Shown here: positions 55,801 through 64,000 of the stretch, one piece after another
Position numbering within the stretch: the first letter of the stretch is position 1
Layout: each line of letters starts with the position of its first letter
Origin: Acinetobacter sp. WCHA45
GTDB lineage: Bacteria; Pseudomonadota; Gammaproteobacteria; Pseudomonadales; Moraxellaceae
Assembly (NCBI RefSeq): GCF_002165255.2
Contig: NZ_CP028560.1
Location: forward strand, 124,001-188,000
Direction: 5' to 3'
Length of the DNA stretch: 64,000 bases
Made by a program: the position numbers and the translations under genes
Notes under the pieces: generated by a model
Database searches by the model: none
What the model saw: only the letters and a program-made list of their open reading frames with translations
Told to the model about the DNA's origin: nothing

Positions 55801-56791
55801 GTGCTTTATAACCACTGTAATCATCACAGACTAGATAGCCCTGCCAGCCTTTCAAGAACTCTTCAGCATGCTGGCCTGAACGACTATCCTGAAAGTCATA
55901 GATCACCGCCTGAACTGGATTGTACTGTGTAGTGGCATAGGCCCAGACATAACCTTTCTTCGGTTTTTTATTATTCTCACCCATCCGCATGATGGTGACC
56001 GGTGTTTCATCTGCATGCAGCACCTGCTGTTGTAGTACCACCTCTTTTAAGGCATTGGCCAGAGGTTCCAGTTCTACACCGCAGCGACCTATCCAGTCAG
56101 ATAAAGTTGATCTAGAAAGTTCGATTCCCGCCCGCTGATAGATCAGACATTGACGGTACAGCGGCAAATGATCGGCATACTTCGATACCAGCACATGGCT
56201 GAGCAATTCAGGTGAAGCAATGCCTTTATCAATCACATAGGCGGGCATCGCTTGCTGAGTCAGAGTGTCACACTGATCACAGACCCATTTACCACGCACA
56301 TGCTGTTCCTTATAGAACTGTGCCGGTCTGAAATGCAGTTTTTCACTGACATCTTCGCCGATACGACGGAGTTGGCAGCCACAAGCACATTGGGTTGATG
56401 CAGGTTCATGCTCAATACGGATGGTGTGTAGATGATCTGGCAGTGGTCGACGTTTAGGTTTGTTGACTGTTGCTTTGTGTGTCGCTGCATTGGTTTTATC
56501 TGCATTTAGCCGTTCCAGTTCTAGATCAACCGCGGCAATATCTTCTTCAACCGCTTCATCCCACAGATGGATTTGTTTTGCCGTTAAGTGTTCATTCTTT
56601 TGGGCGAATTTGTGCTTTTTAAACAGCGCCAGTTCATGCTCGTATTTTTGATTGAGAATAGAAAGATGTTGAACTTTGGCATCCAATTGTTGGTTTGATT
56701 GTGCTAGAGACTGATGCTGCAGCGCCAACTGCCTGGTGAATTCCAGCAGTTGTTCATGGGTCAGTTGGCTTAAGTCAGGCAGCGTATTCAT
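52864..56791 (-). CDS. tnpC: IS66 transposase TnpC in two exons
   Basis: DDE transposase of IS66. Exon 1 (56791-55433, 453 codons) holds the N-terminal coiled coil (LALQHQSLAQSNQQLDAKV), a zinc-binding CACGCQLRR and CDQC region, and catalytic segments VLHADETPVTIM and VCDDYSGYK. Exon 2 (53088-52864, 74 codons plus stop) resumes NQMRPWALGRKNWLFAGS, the conserved C-terminal region. The intron separates VE and NQ, and joining the exons restores one 527-residue frame. Without splicing, translation reads VRHEVA from the intron and stops at 55412. Confidence 0.85.
53089..55432 (-). ncRNA. Group II intron (self-splicing RNA with retroelement gene)
   Basis: A 2344-bp mobile group II intron inserted in tnpC. 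The 5' end reads GTGCGAC (family consensus GTGYG) and the 3' end reads CTACCCGAC. Domain V is clear at 53163-53130 on the minus strand: GAGCCGTGTGCTGGGAAACT then CGCATGCACGGTTC, with GAAA tetraloop. Domain VI follows before the 3' exon. It encodes its own reverse transcriptase-maturase. Confidence 0.92.
53196..54857 (-). CDS. ltrA: Group II intron reverse transcriptase / maturase (LtrA-like)
   Basis: A 553-residue intron-encoded protein that helps splicing and copies the intron into new DNA sites. Reverse transcriptase blocks are visible: LIPKKNGKMRPLGIPTMKCR, GDIQGCFDNISHDW, GTPQGGIISPVLAN and the active-site YADD in LVRYADDFIITG. A maturase domain (GWANYHSHVVAKKVFNQVD) and a C-terminal HNH endonuclease (CCACLKPVTKD...SRHIVKLSHGGTD) follow. 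The ATG at 54857 has a GGAGGGAG ribosome site; longer frames to 54950 lack one. Confidence 0.93.
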   Translation of the reverse strand: MNAAVSACAPSSTSWDSIDWIAVQRHVRGLQARIVKAVQDGRYNKAKALQWLLTHSFSGKALAVKRVSENKGKNTAGVDKVTWNTPKAKTGAMMSLKRRGYTPLPLRRVLIPKKNGKMRPLGIPTMKCRAMQALHLLALEPIAETTADRNSYGFRPQRSTADAAAQCFGVLSRKVSAEWVLEGDIQGCFDNISHDWMIANLPMDKVILRKWLKAGYVYQSKLFPSLSGTPQGGIISPVLANMTLDGLETMLAKRFPNAKWTGKKLQLVRYADDFIITGYSKEWLENEVRPAVVEFLAERGLVLSQEKTKITHIGNGFDFLGWNVRKYNGKLLIKPSKANISAHLDKLRALINANKATRQATLIGLLNPILRGWANYHSHVVAKKVFNQVDNAVWEMLWRWAVRRHPRKTLRWVKDRYFKVQGARRWVFSCDEQSADGRKRQYTLVSASDTPIVRHIKIKAAANPHDPAWDEYFESRWGKRMLVSAKGRAKLYRVWLKQGGRCCACLKPVTKDTPWHSRHIVKLSHGGTDAVANLEIYHLYCPRSVQFANVNDV

Positions 56792-56865
56792 GACCGCAGT
56801 ATGCCTGAGGTCATGACGCAGAGGAAATAGAACGTTTGGAGAATAGCAGAATGGAACAGCCTGGT

Positions 56866-57201
56866 TTAAAGCATCGTCACCACCTGCTGTCGTCCAATGC
56901 GCTGCCAGGGCAAACCTTGGATTAATGCCTGTAACTGTTCCGGGCTGAGGGCCACGGTTTCACCTTGGTGAACTTGAGCCCAGTGAAATTTGCCCTGTTC
57001 CAGCCGCCGGGCACACAGCCAGATGCCCAATCCATCATGTACCAGCACTTTCATGCGATGGCCACGTTTATTACAGAACAGGTAAGTACAATGCGGTTTG
57101 ATGTAGCCAAAGGCTCTCACCACCTGAGCCATGACAGTATCCATCCCTGCTCGCATATCCAGAGGTTGGGTAGAAAGCCAGATTTCATCGATACGGATCA
57201 T
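56866..57201 (-). CDS. tnpB: IS66 accessory protein TnpB
   Basis: A 111-residue IS66 Orf2 protein needed for transposition. Pattern: MIRIDEIWLSTQPLDMRAGM, then CNKRGHRMKVLVHDGLGIWL and ARRLEQGKFHW. I use the ATG at 57201, which overlaps the tnpA stop (ATGA); a longer frame to 57255 runs into tnpA. Confidence 0.9.
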   Translation of the reverse strand: MIRIDEIWLSTQPLDMRAGMDTVMAQVVRAFGYIKPHCTYLFCNKRGHRMKVLVHDGLGIWLCARRLEQGKFHWAQVHQGETVALSPEQLQALIQGLPWQRIGRQQVVTML

Positions 57202-57581
57202 GTTGCCAGCACCTTGAGTAATTCTGCCAAGGCAGGTATTTCTGATACTTGCCATTTCAAGCCAATTTCTGCTTTTGAGTGGGGTAAAGTAATTTGAACT
57301 TTTAACATGTCAGTAGGAGTAGGATCTAATGGTGCAGAGCAAGATAAGGCAATAAATGCAGGTTTATTCGGTAGTGGTGAGCGATCATTCCCTGGCTTAG
57401 CATCAATTAAGCGAATCCATTTGGATACAAGATTTGTATTCAATCCATGTTGCAAAGCGACCGAAGCAATTGAAACGTCCGGTGCTTTACAAGCCTGAAC
57501 GATCTGCTGTTTAAATTCAGCACTGTATGTTCTTCGTTTTTTCGCAAGAGATGCGATGGATGTCTGATTATTTGTAGTCAT
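57198..57581 (-). CDS. tnpA: IS66 transposase accessory TnpA
   Basis: A 127-residue helix-turn-helix protein of IS66: RRTYSAEFKQQIVQACKAPD then VSIASVALQHGLNTNLVSKW near residues 17-55. It is the first gene of the IS66 operon and overlaps tnpB by 4 bp. Confidence 0.88.
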   Translation of the reverse strand: MTTNNQTSIASLAKKRRTYSAEFKQQIVQACKAPDVSIASVALQHGLNTNLVSKWIRLIDAKPGNDRSPLPNKPAFIALSCSAPLDPTPTDMLKVQITLPHSKAEIGLKWQVSEIPALAELLKVLAT

Positions 57582-57667
57582 AAATTTAAGTCCCCACTTG
57601 TTTCTAAGTGGGGACTAAATTAAGGCTTATAGGATGAATTCAGAAGGTGTGTTCAGCGGACGCTTAC

Positions 57668-57945
57668 GTTTATTTAGAAAAAATAATTTAACTTGATGCA
57701 ATATAAAAAAATCTAATTTGCAAACAAGACGTATTGAGTAAAAATATAAGTAATTGAATATTAATGATAAAATATGTGAGGGTATGGCAGATTAGTAAGA
57801 AAACTATAATATTTGTGTTCAGATATTAGAAATTAAAAATAAAATAATTATAAAAATCAAAGGCTTATTTTTTTTACTCTATTTAGGAAACTCCGGAATT
57901 AAGTCGACCACTTACCCAAGTTACGCCTTAAATTTGGCTCAATTA
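57668..57945. other. AT-rich gap between IS66 and IS6 material
   Basis: Nothing recognisable; very AT-rich. It may be what remains of the region that once followed the Abi/GIY-YIG operon. Confidence 0.35.
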
Positions 57946-57983
57946 GGGGCGCTTTGCATTTCAAATCTTTGTGCAACAAAGCC
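57946..57983. mobile_element. Orphan IS6-family (IS1006-like) end
   Basis: GGGGCGCTTTGCATTTCAAA then TCTTTGTGCAACAAAGCC, ending in the inverse of GGCTTTGTTGCACAAAGA, a terminal repeat of IS6-family elements. The rest of that element is missing. It differs from the repeat of the complete IS6 copy at 58371. Confidence 0.6.
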
Positions 57984-57986
57984 AAT

Positions 57987-58370
57987 TTAAACTAATTCTA
58001 ACTGTTCGGCTTCTTCTGTAACTTCAATATCTTCAGCAGCAGAATTTTCAAATTCATCATTTAACCAACGCTGTAATAAACTACGCATTCTTGAGCTTGG
58101 TACATAAATATTGATTGGGTTACCTTCACGAATAGCAGAACGCCATATCCATTGGACCATCTCAGATAGAGCGAATACATCTTCCTTAACAGGGAATCCC
58201 TTCATAGCTGAAGCTTTAACAACCATTGGATTTGGATATAGGTTCATCAAGTAAGCTAAGTTGGTTTTGTCTTTGTATTCGTTAGTTGCCTTTGTATTGA
58301 AGGCTAACCATTCTTCTTTATAGCGTGATCCAGCAATTGCTGAATGTGCTTCTTTAAATGAAGTCCAAAG
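57987..58370 (-). pseudogene. 5'-truncated gene of unknown function
   Basis: About 127 codons of a larger gene whose 5' part was removed at the IS6 insertion at 58371; the apparent first residues (MVICNSA) come from the IS end. Native sequence runs WTSFKEAHSAIAGSRYKEEW to a Glu-rich tail (ENSAAEDIEVTEEAEQLELV). The segment ALSEMVQWIWRSAIREG followed by IYVPSSRMRSLLQRWL looks like the end of a large replication or helicase-type protein, but I do not recognise the family. Confidence 0.5.
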
Positions 58371-59188
58371 GGCACTGTTGCAAATAACCACGAATGGTAA
58401 GCTGAAGACTGTTTTAGCTAAAGGTGCAGCATATGAATCCTTTCCATGGTCGGCATTTTCAGGGCGAAATCATTCTTTGGGCTGTGCGCTGGTATTGTAA
58501 ATATGGCATTAGCTATCGTGAACTGCAGGAAATGCTCGCTGAACGTGGAGTGAATGTTGATCACACCACAATTTATCGCTGGGTTCAGCGTTATGCTCCA
58601 GAAATGGAAAAACGTTTACGTTGGTATTGGCGTAATCCTACAGATCGACATTTATGGCATCTGGATGAAACTTACGTAAAAGTGAATGGCAAATGGGCAT
58701 ATCTATACCGTGCAGTTGACCAACGTGGCCATACTCTTGATTTCTATCTTTCTGCTAGACGAAATACCCATTCAGCTTATTGTTTTCTTGGTAAGATTTT
58801 GAATCATGTCAAAAAATGGCAGATTCCACGAGTCATAAACACTGATAAGGCTCATACCTATGGCCGTGCTTTGTCGCGACTAAAACAGGAAGGAAAGTGT
58901 CCTGAAGACCTGGACCATCGACAGATTAAATACAAGAATAACGTGATTGAATGTGATCATGGCAAGCTCAAACGGATCATCAAGGCTACGTTGGGATTCA
59001 AGTCTATGAAAACGGCTTATGCCACAATTAAAGGAATTGAGGTTATGCGTGCTCTACGCAAAGGACAAGCTTCATTATTTTATAACGGTAATATTCTAGG
59101 AGAAGTTTGGCTAGTAAATAGAGTTTTCGGTCTCTAAGCTTTTTTGAAGGGAAAATCATTGACTCAGATCCCTATTTGCAACAGTGCC
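58371..59188 (+). mobile_element. IS6-family element (IS1008/IS1006-like)
   Basis: 818 bp with terminal repeats GGCACTGTTGCAAATA at 58371 and its complement ending at 59188. One intact transposase gene. IS6 elements move by cointegration, which explains the truncated gene on the left and the foreign mercury segment on the right. No matching 8-bp target duplication was seen. Confidence 0.88.
58433..59137 (+). CDS. IS6-family transposase
   Basis: A 234-residue DDE transposase: MNPFHGRHFQGEIILWAVRW at the start, helix-turn-helix in ISYRELQEMLAERGVNVDHT, catalytic Asp in WHLDETYVKV, Asp in NTDKAHTY, and Glu in NNVIECDHGKLKR. The ATG at 58433 gives the normal length. Confidence 0.92.
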   Translation: MNPFHGRHFQGEIILWAVRWYCKYGISYRELQEMLAERGVNVDHTTIYRWVQRYAPEMEKRLRWYWRNPTDRHLWHLDETYVKVNGKWAYLYRAVDQRGHTLDFYLSARRNTHSAYCFLGKILNHVKKWQIPRVINTDKAHTYGRALSRLKQEGKCPEDLDHRQIKYKNNVIECDHGKLKRIIKATLGFKSMKTAYATIKGIEVMRALRKGQASLFYNGNILGEVWLVNRVFGL

Positions 59189-59226
59189 GTCAAAACAGCA
59201 AGTATGCAGTCTTGACCAGGCATCTA

Positions 59227-59264
59227 GGGGTCGTCTCAGAATTCGGAAAATAAAGCACGCTAAG
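59227..59264. repeat. 38-bp terminal repeat of a Tn21-subgroup mercury transposon
   Basis: GGGGTCGTCTCAGAATTCGG followed by AAAATAAAGCACGCTAAG, a 38-bp end of the Tn21/Tn501 group. It overlaps the merR stop. No partner repeat or tnpA/tnpR is visible before the window ends. Confidence 0.85.
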
Positions 59265-59715
59265 GCGTAGTCACCCCGTGACTCCCCCGCGCCGATGCAG
59301 CGAGCTTCGTTCCGTCTTGCAGTGACGCAATCAGCGGGCAGGAAACGTTCCCTTTCCGCGCATGGCAGGCGCACACCAGTTCAGACAGCACGGCCTCCAT
59401 GCGTGCCAAGTCGGCCATCTTCTCGCGCACATCCTTGAGCTTGTGCTCGGCCAGGCCGCTGGCTTCCTCGCAATGGGTGCCATCCTCCAGCCGCAGTAGC
59501 TCGGCGATTTCGTCCAGGCTAAAGCCCAGCCGCTGGGCCGATTTCACGAACCGCACTCGTGTTACATCCGCCTCGCCATAGCGGCGAATGCTGCCATAGG
59601 GCTTGTCTGGCTCCGGCAGCAGGCCCTTGCGCTGGTAGAACCGGATGGTCTCCACATTGACCCCGGCCGCCTTGGCAAAAACGCCAATGGTCAGATTCTC
59701 AAAATTAATTTGCAT
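59260..59715 (-). CDS. merR: MerR, mercury-responsive regulator
   Basis: A 151-residue MerR that represses the mer promoter without mercury and activates it by untwisting DNA when Hg(II) binds. The helix-turn-helix is [20 protein letters not shown]. The three Hg-binding cysteines are in [17 protein letters not shown] and NVSCPLIA. It is divergent from merT, with the shared operator at 59721. Strongly GC-rich like the rest of the mer segment. Confidence 0.95.
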   Translation of the reverse strand: MQINFENLTIGVFAKAAGVNVETIRFYQRKGLLPEPDKPYGSIRRYGEADVTRVRFVKSAQRLGFSLDEIAELLRLEDGTHCEEASGLAEHKLKDVREKMADLARMEAVLSELVCACHARKGNVSCPLIASLQDGTKLAASARGSHGVTTP

Positions 59716-59720
59716 ATCGC

Positions 59721-59751
59721 TTGACTCCGTACATAACTACGGAAGTAAGCT
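59721..59751 (+). promoter_or_regulatory. mer operator-promoter
   Basis: TTGACT and TAAGCT (-35 and -10 of PmerT) are 19 bp apart and enclose the dyad CCGTACATAACTACGG, the MerR site. Confidence 0.92.
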
Positions 59752-59786
59752 TAAGCTATCCAAACCAAATTTGAAAGGACAAGCGT

Positions 59787-60137
59787 ATGTCTGAACCACA
59801 AAACGGGCGCGGCGCGCTCTTCGCCGGTGGGCTGGCCGCCATTCTTGCGTCGGCCTGCTGCCTGGGGCCGCTGGTTTTGATCGCCTTGGGGTTCAGCGGG
59901 GCATGGATCGGCAACCTGACGGTATTGGAGCCGTATCGGCCGATCTTCATCGGCGCGGCGCTGGTTGCACTGTTCTTTGCCTGGCGGCGCATCGTCCGAC
60001 CGACCGCAGCCTGCAAGCCGGGCGAGGTGTGCGCGATTCCGCAAGTGCGCACCACCTACAAGCTCATTTTCTGGTTCGTCGCCGTGTTGGTCTTGGTCGC
60101 GCTTGGTTTTCCCTACGTCATGCCATTTTTCTACTAA
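59787..60137 (+). CDS. merT: MerT, mercuric ion transporter
   Basis: A 116-residue inner-membrane protein with three transmembrane segments that takes Hg(II) from MerP into the cell. The Cys pair of the first helix is in ASACCLGPLVL, the cytoplasmic pair in ACKPGEVCAI. First gene of the mer operon. Confidence 0.95.
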   Translation: MSEPQNGRGALFAGGLAAILASACCLGPLVLIALGFSGAWIGNLTVLEPYRPIFIGAALVALFFAWRRIVRPTAACKPGEVCAIPQVRTTYKLIFWFVAVLVLVALGFPYVMPFFY

Positions 60138-60150
60138 TCAGGAGTTCATC

Positions 60151-60426
60151 ATGAAAAAGCTGTTTGCCTCCCTCGCTCTCGCCGCTTTCGTTGCCCCCGT
60201 GTTCGCCGCCACTCAGACCGTCACGCTGTCCGTGCCTGGCATGACCTGCGCCTCTTGCCCGATCACTGTCAAGCACGCGCTTTCCAAGGTTGAGGGCGTG
60301 AGCAAGACCGACGTAAGTTTCGACAAGCGCCAGGCCGTCGTCACCTTCGACGATGCCAAGACCAACGTCCAGAAGTTGACCAAGGCGACCGAGGACGCGG
60401 GCTATCCGTCCAGCCTCAAACGCTGA
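60151..60426 (+). CDS. merP: MerP, periplasmic mercury-binding protein
   Basis: A 91-residue protein with a cleavable signal peptide (MKKLFASLALAAFVAPVFA) and one HMA domain whose Cys pair is GMTCASC. It binds Hg(II) in the periplasm and hands it to MerT. The ATG at 60151 has a GGAG ribosome site; the frame is open further upstream but only within merT. Confidence 0.95.
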   Translation: MKKLFASLALAAFVAPVFAATQTVTLSVPGMTCASCPITVKHALSKVEGVSKTDVSFDKRQAVVTFDDAKTNVQKLTKATEDAGYPSSLKR

Positions 60427-60453
60427 TCCGTTAACCGAACTCGGGAGCGACAC

Positions 60454-62603
<2,150 letters not shown>

Positions 62604-62620
62604 GGAAAAGGAGGTGTTCA

Positions 62621-62986
62621 ATGAGCGCCTACACAGTGTCCCGGCTGGCCCTTGATGCCGGGGTGAGCGTGCATATCGTGCGCGACTACCTGCTGCGCGG
62701 ATTGCTACGGCCGGTCGCGTGCACCACGGGCGGCTACGGCTTGTTCGATGACACCGCGTTGCAACGGCTGCGCTTTGTACGGGCTGCCTTCGAAGCGGGT
62801 ATCGGCCTGGACGCACTGGCGCGGCTGTGCCGGGCGCTGGATGCTGCGGACGGTGACGGTGCGTCTGCGCAGCTTGCCGTGTTGCGGCAACTCGTCGAGC
62901 GTCGGCGCGAGGCCCTGGCCAGCCTCGAAATGCAACTGGCCGCCATGCCAACCGAACCGGCACAGCACGCGGAGAGTCTGCCATGA
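62621..62986 (+). CDS. merD: MerD, secondary mer regulator
   Basis: A 121-residue MerR-like protein that helps turn the operon down. The helix-turn-helix is [20 protein letters not shown]; the Hg-binding cysteines of MerR are absent. The ATG at 62621 follows GGAGG. It overlaps merE by 4 bp. Confidence 0.93.
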   Translation: MSAYTVSRLALDAGVSVHIVRDYLLRGLLRPVACTTGGYGLFDDTALQRLRFVRAAFEAGIGLDALARLCRALDAADGDGASAQLAVLRQLVERRREALASLEMQLAAMPTEPAQHAESLP

Positions 62987-63219
62987 ACAGCCCAGAGCAC
63001 TTGCCGTCTGAGACGCACAAACCGATCACCGGCTACTTGTGGGGCGCGCTGGCCGTGCTCACCTGTCCCTGCCATTTGCCGATTCTCGCCATTGTGCTAG
63101 CCGGCACGACGGCCGGCGCGTTCATCGGGGAGCACTGGGGTATTGCAGCCCTCACGCTGACCGGCTTGTTTGTCCTGTCTGTGACGCGGCTGCTGCGGGC
63201 CTTCAAGGGAAGATCATGA
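62983..63219 (+). CDS. merE: MerE, mercury transport protein
   Basis: A 78-residue protein with two transmembrane segments and the Cys pair in [16 protein letters not shown]. It takes up mercury, including organic forms in some systems. It overlaps the merD stop (ATGA). Confidence 0.93.
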   Translation: MNSPEHLPSETHKPITGYLWGALAVLTCPCHLPILAIVLAGTTAGAFIGEHWGIAALTLTGLFVLSVTRLLRAFKGRS

Positions 63220-63284
63220 CCGCTTCCCAGCCAGCCGAGAGTGGGCAGCTTTGAGCTTCGCTACCAATCTGGAGGAGTACCACC

Positions 63285-63497
63285 ATGAACGCAAACGCCC
63301 CGAACACTGCCAGTTGCACCACCTGCTGCGTATGCTGCAAAGAAATTCCGCTCGATGCCGCCTTCACCCCGGAAGGCGCGGAATACGTCGAACATTTCTG
63401 CGGGCTGGATTGCTATGAACGCTTCCAGGCACGCGCCAAGGCCGCGACAGAATCTGACATTGCGCCTGTCCCTGGCGGTTCGCAGCCGTCAGATTGA
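63285..63497 (+). CDS. DUF3330 small Cys-rich protein at the end of mer
   Basis: A 70-residue protein with [12 protein letters not shown] near the start and [10 protein letters not shown] near the middle, the pattern of the DUF3330 family, likely a small zinc- or mercury-binding fold. A GGAGG ribosome site precedes it. It is 65 bp after merE and shares its GC-rich composition. Function unknown. Confidence 0.8.
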   Translation: MNANAPNTASCTTCCVCCKEIPLDAAFTPEGAEYVEHFCGLDCYERFQARAKAATESDIAPVPGGSQPSD

Positions 63498-63571
63498 AGC
63501 ATGGTCTATTAATACATTTATTATTAGATCACTCTGCTAAAAATTTTAGTTAGACCACCTAAGCAATTTAA
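63498..63571. other. Junction from GC-rich mer DNA to AT-rich backbone
   Basis: Base composition changes sharply right after the DUF3330 stop; this is the right edge of the acquired mercury segment. No 38-bp repeat is seen here. Confidence 0.6.
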
Positions 63572-63631
63572 GTTTAATAAGTTTAATAAGTTTAATAAGT
63601 TTAATAAGTTTAATAAGTTTAATAAGTTTAA
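63572..63631. repeat. 9-bp tandem repeat (GTTTAATAA), 6.7 copies
   Basis: Six perfect copies of GTTTAATAA followed by GTTTAA, no spacers. Could be an iteron-like or protein-binding array, or a simple slippage repeat. No replication gene is visible within the window. Confidence 0.9.
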
Positions 63632-64000
63632 CTGCTATAAAGTGGTATTGTTCACTAGTACACTCATTTATGAAGGATTAAAGGTAACCATCCGATAAAG
63701 CACCCAACACATCCCTCGCTTCAGTAGCTTTGCAGTAAGTACTAAATTCAAATCCCGTATGTAGATATATTCGCCTTTTGGATGGAGAACAAGCTCTGCA
63801 CCACCAAAGCCCACATTTATTACATTGCCTTACCCTGCAACGTTTAATCCATCCATTACAGCAATACTACCCGTTCACATTACTTTATCTCGGCTGATAA
63901 TCAGCGTAGTAACTTTAGCCAATCTCGCTGCAATTTCCATGTCAGGAATTTGTCCACTTATTCCAATGATGATGAGAACTGCAGCATTGACTTAGATCGC
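63632..64000 (-). other. Possible decayed gene
   Basis: No intact gene. On the minus strand a frame reads protein-like segments (IIIGISGQIPDMEIAARLAK, then AELVLHPKGEYIYIRDLNL) separated by stops near 63872 and 63833. This looks like a degraded coding sequence; I do not recognise it. Confidence 0.3.

Larger units (their letters stand above)
52833..57667 (-). mobile_element. IS66-family element carrying a group II intron
   Basis: Terminal repeats GTAAGCGTCCGCTGAA at 52833 and its complement ending at 57667. Without the 2344-bp intron it is 2491 bp, a normal IS66 length, with tnpA, tnpB and tnpC in the usual order. The 8 bases on each side differ (GAATATTA against GTTTATTT), so an adjacent deletion or recombination has removed one flank. 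Confidence 0.85.

Noticed and set aside
63572-63631. Repeat array considered as a CRISPR array or classical iterons
   Set aside because: Units are 9 bp, contiguous and without unique spacers; no cas gene is near. Iterons are normally longer and lie beside a rep gene, which is not visible.

Overview
The window looks like part of a large, mosaic Acinetobacter plasmid or plasmid-derived island. The evidence is the OXA-58 carbapenemase bracketed by ISAba3, an ISAba1-like element, the msr(E)-mph(E) module, and a chain of 28-bp XerC/XerD (pdif) sites, which are typical of Acinetobacter plasmids. Most of it is AT-rich. The mercury segment (about 59.2-63.5 kb) is visibly GC-rich and foreign. No replication, mobilisation, rRNA or tRNA gene is visible, so plasmid location is an inference.

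Layout. 1-2.5 kb: end of an IS4-family transposase gene, a HigBA-type toxin-antitoxin pair, and a terminator-rich gap. 2.5-6.6 kb: a DUF262-like/HNH protein (possible type IV restriction), an AAA_14/DUF4143 ATPase, a decayed duplicate of the HNH gene end, and a DUF4236 gene. 6.7-20.8 kb: a complete type I BREX system, brxR-brxA-brxB-brxC-pglX-pglZ-brxL. 20.9-24.5 kb, opposite strand: a type III CBASS operon of cdnC, HORMA (cap7), TRIP13-like (cap6) and nucC, followed by a truncated nuclease-like gene. 24.7-26.8 kb: a dead IS3-family remnant and a serine recombinase.

26.8-38.9 kb: an ISNCY-family (IS1202-group, ISAjo2-like) element split by a 10.6-kb composite transposon. That transposon is flanked by IS3-family copies and carries copper and zinc-type metal genes: a DUF305 lipoprotein, ferredoxin, a CopZ-like chaperone, copA-cueR, an ArsR/SmtB repressor, a TPR protein and a CDF exporter. 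Three CueR-type promoters with 19-bp spacers tie the copper genes together.

38.9-50.7 kb: consecutive pdif modules with alternately oriented sites. They carry mph(E)-msr(E), a second toxin-antitoxin pair, araC plus lysE (broken by the ISAba1-like element), and ISAba3-blaOXA-58-ISAba3. All three ISNCY copies lie 5-6 bp from the XerC arm of a pdif in the same orientation, which points to site-specific targeting. 50.9-52.9 kb: a small operon with an Abi_2/HEPN-like protein, a GIY-YIG protein and two unknown proteins, cut by an IS66 element. The IS66 tnpC is itself interrupted by a group II intron whose removal restores the frame. 57.9-59.2 kb: IS6-family material. 59.2-63.5 kb: merR and merTPCADE plus a DUF3330 gene beside a Tn21-type 38-bp end. 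The last 500 bases hold a 9-bp tandem repeat and non-coding or decayed sequence.

Together the window combines phage defence (BREX, CBASS, possible type IV restriction and Abi), resistance to carbapenems, macrolides, mercury and copper, and maintenance functions (two toxin-antitoxin pairs, recombinase).
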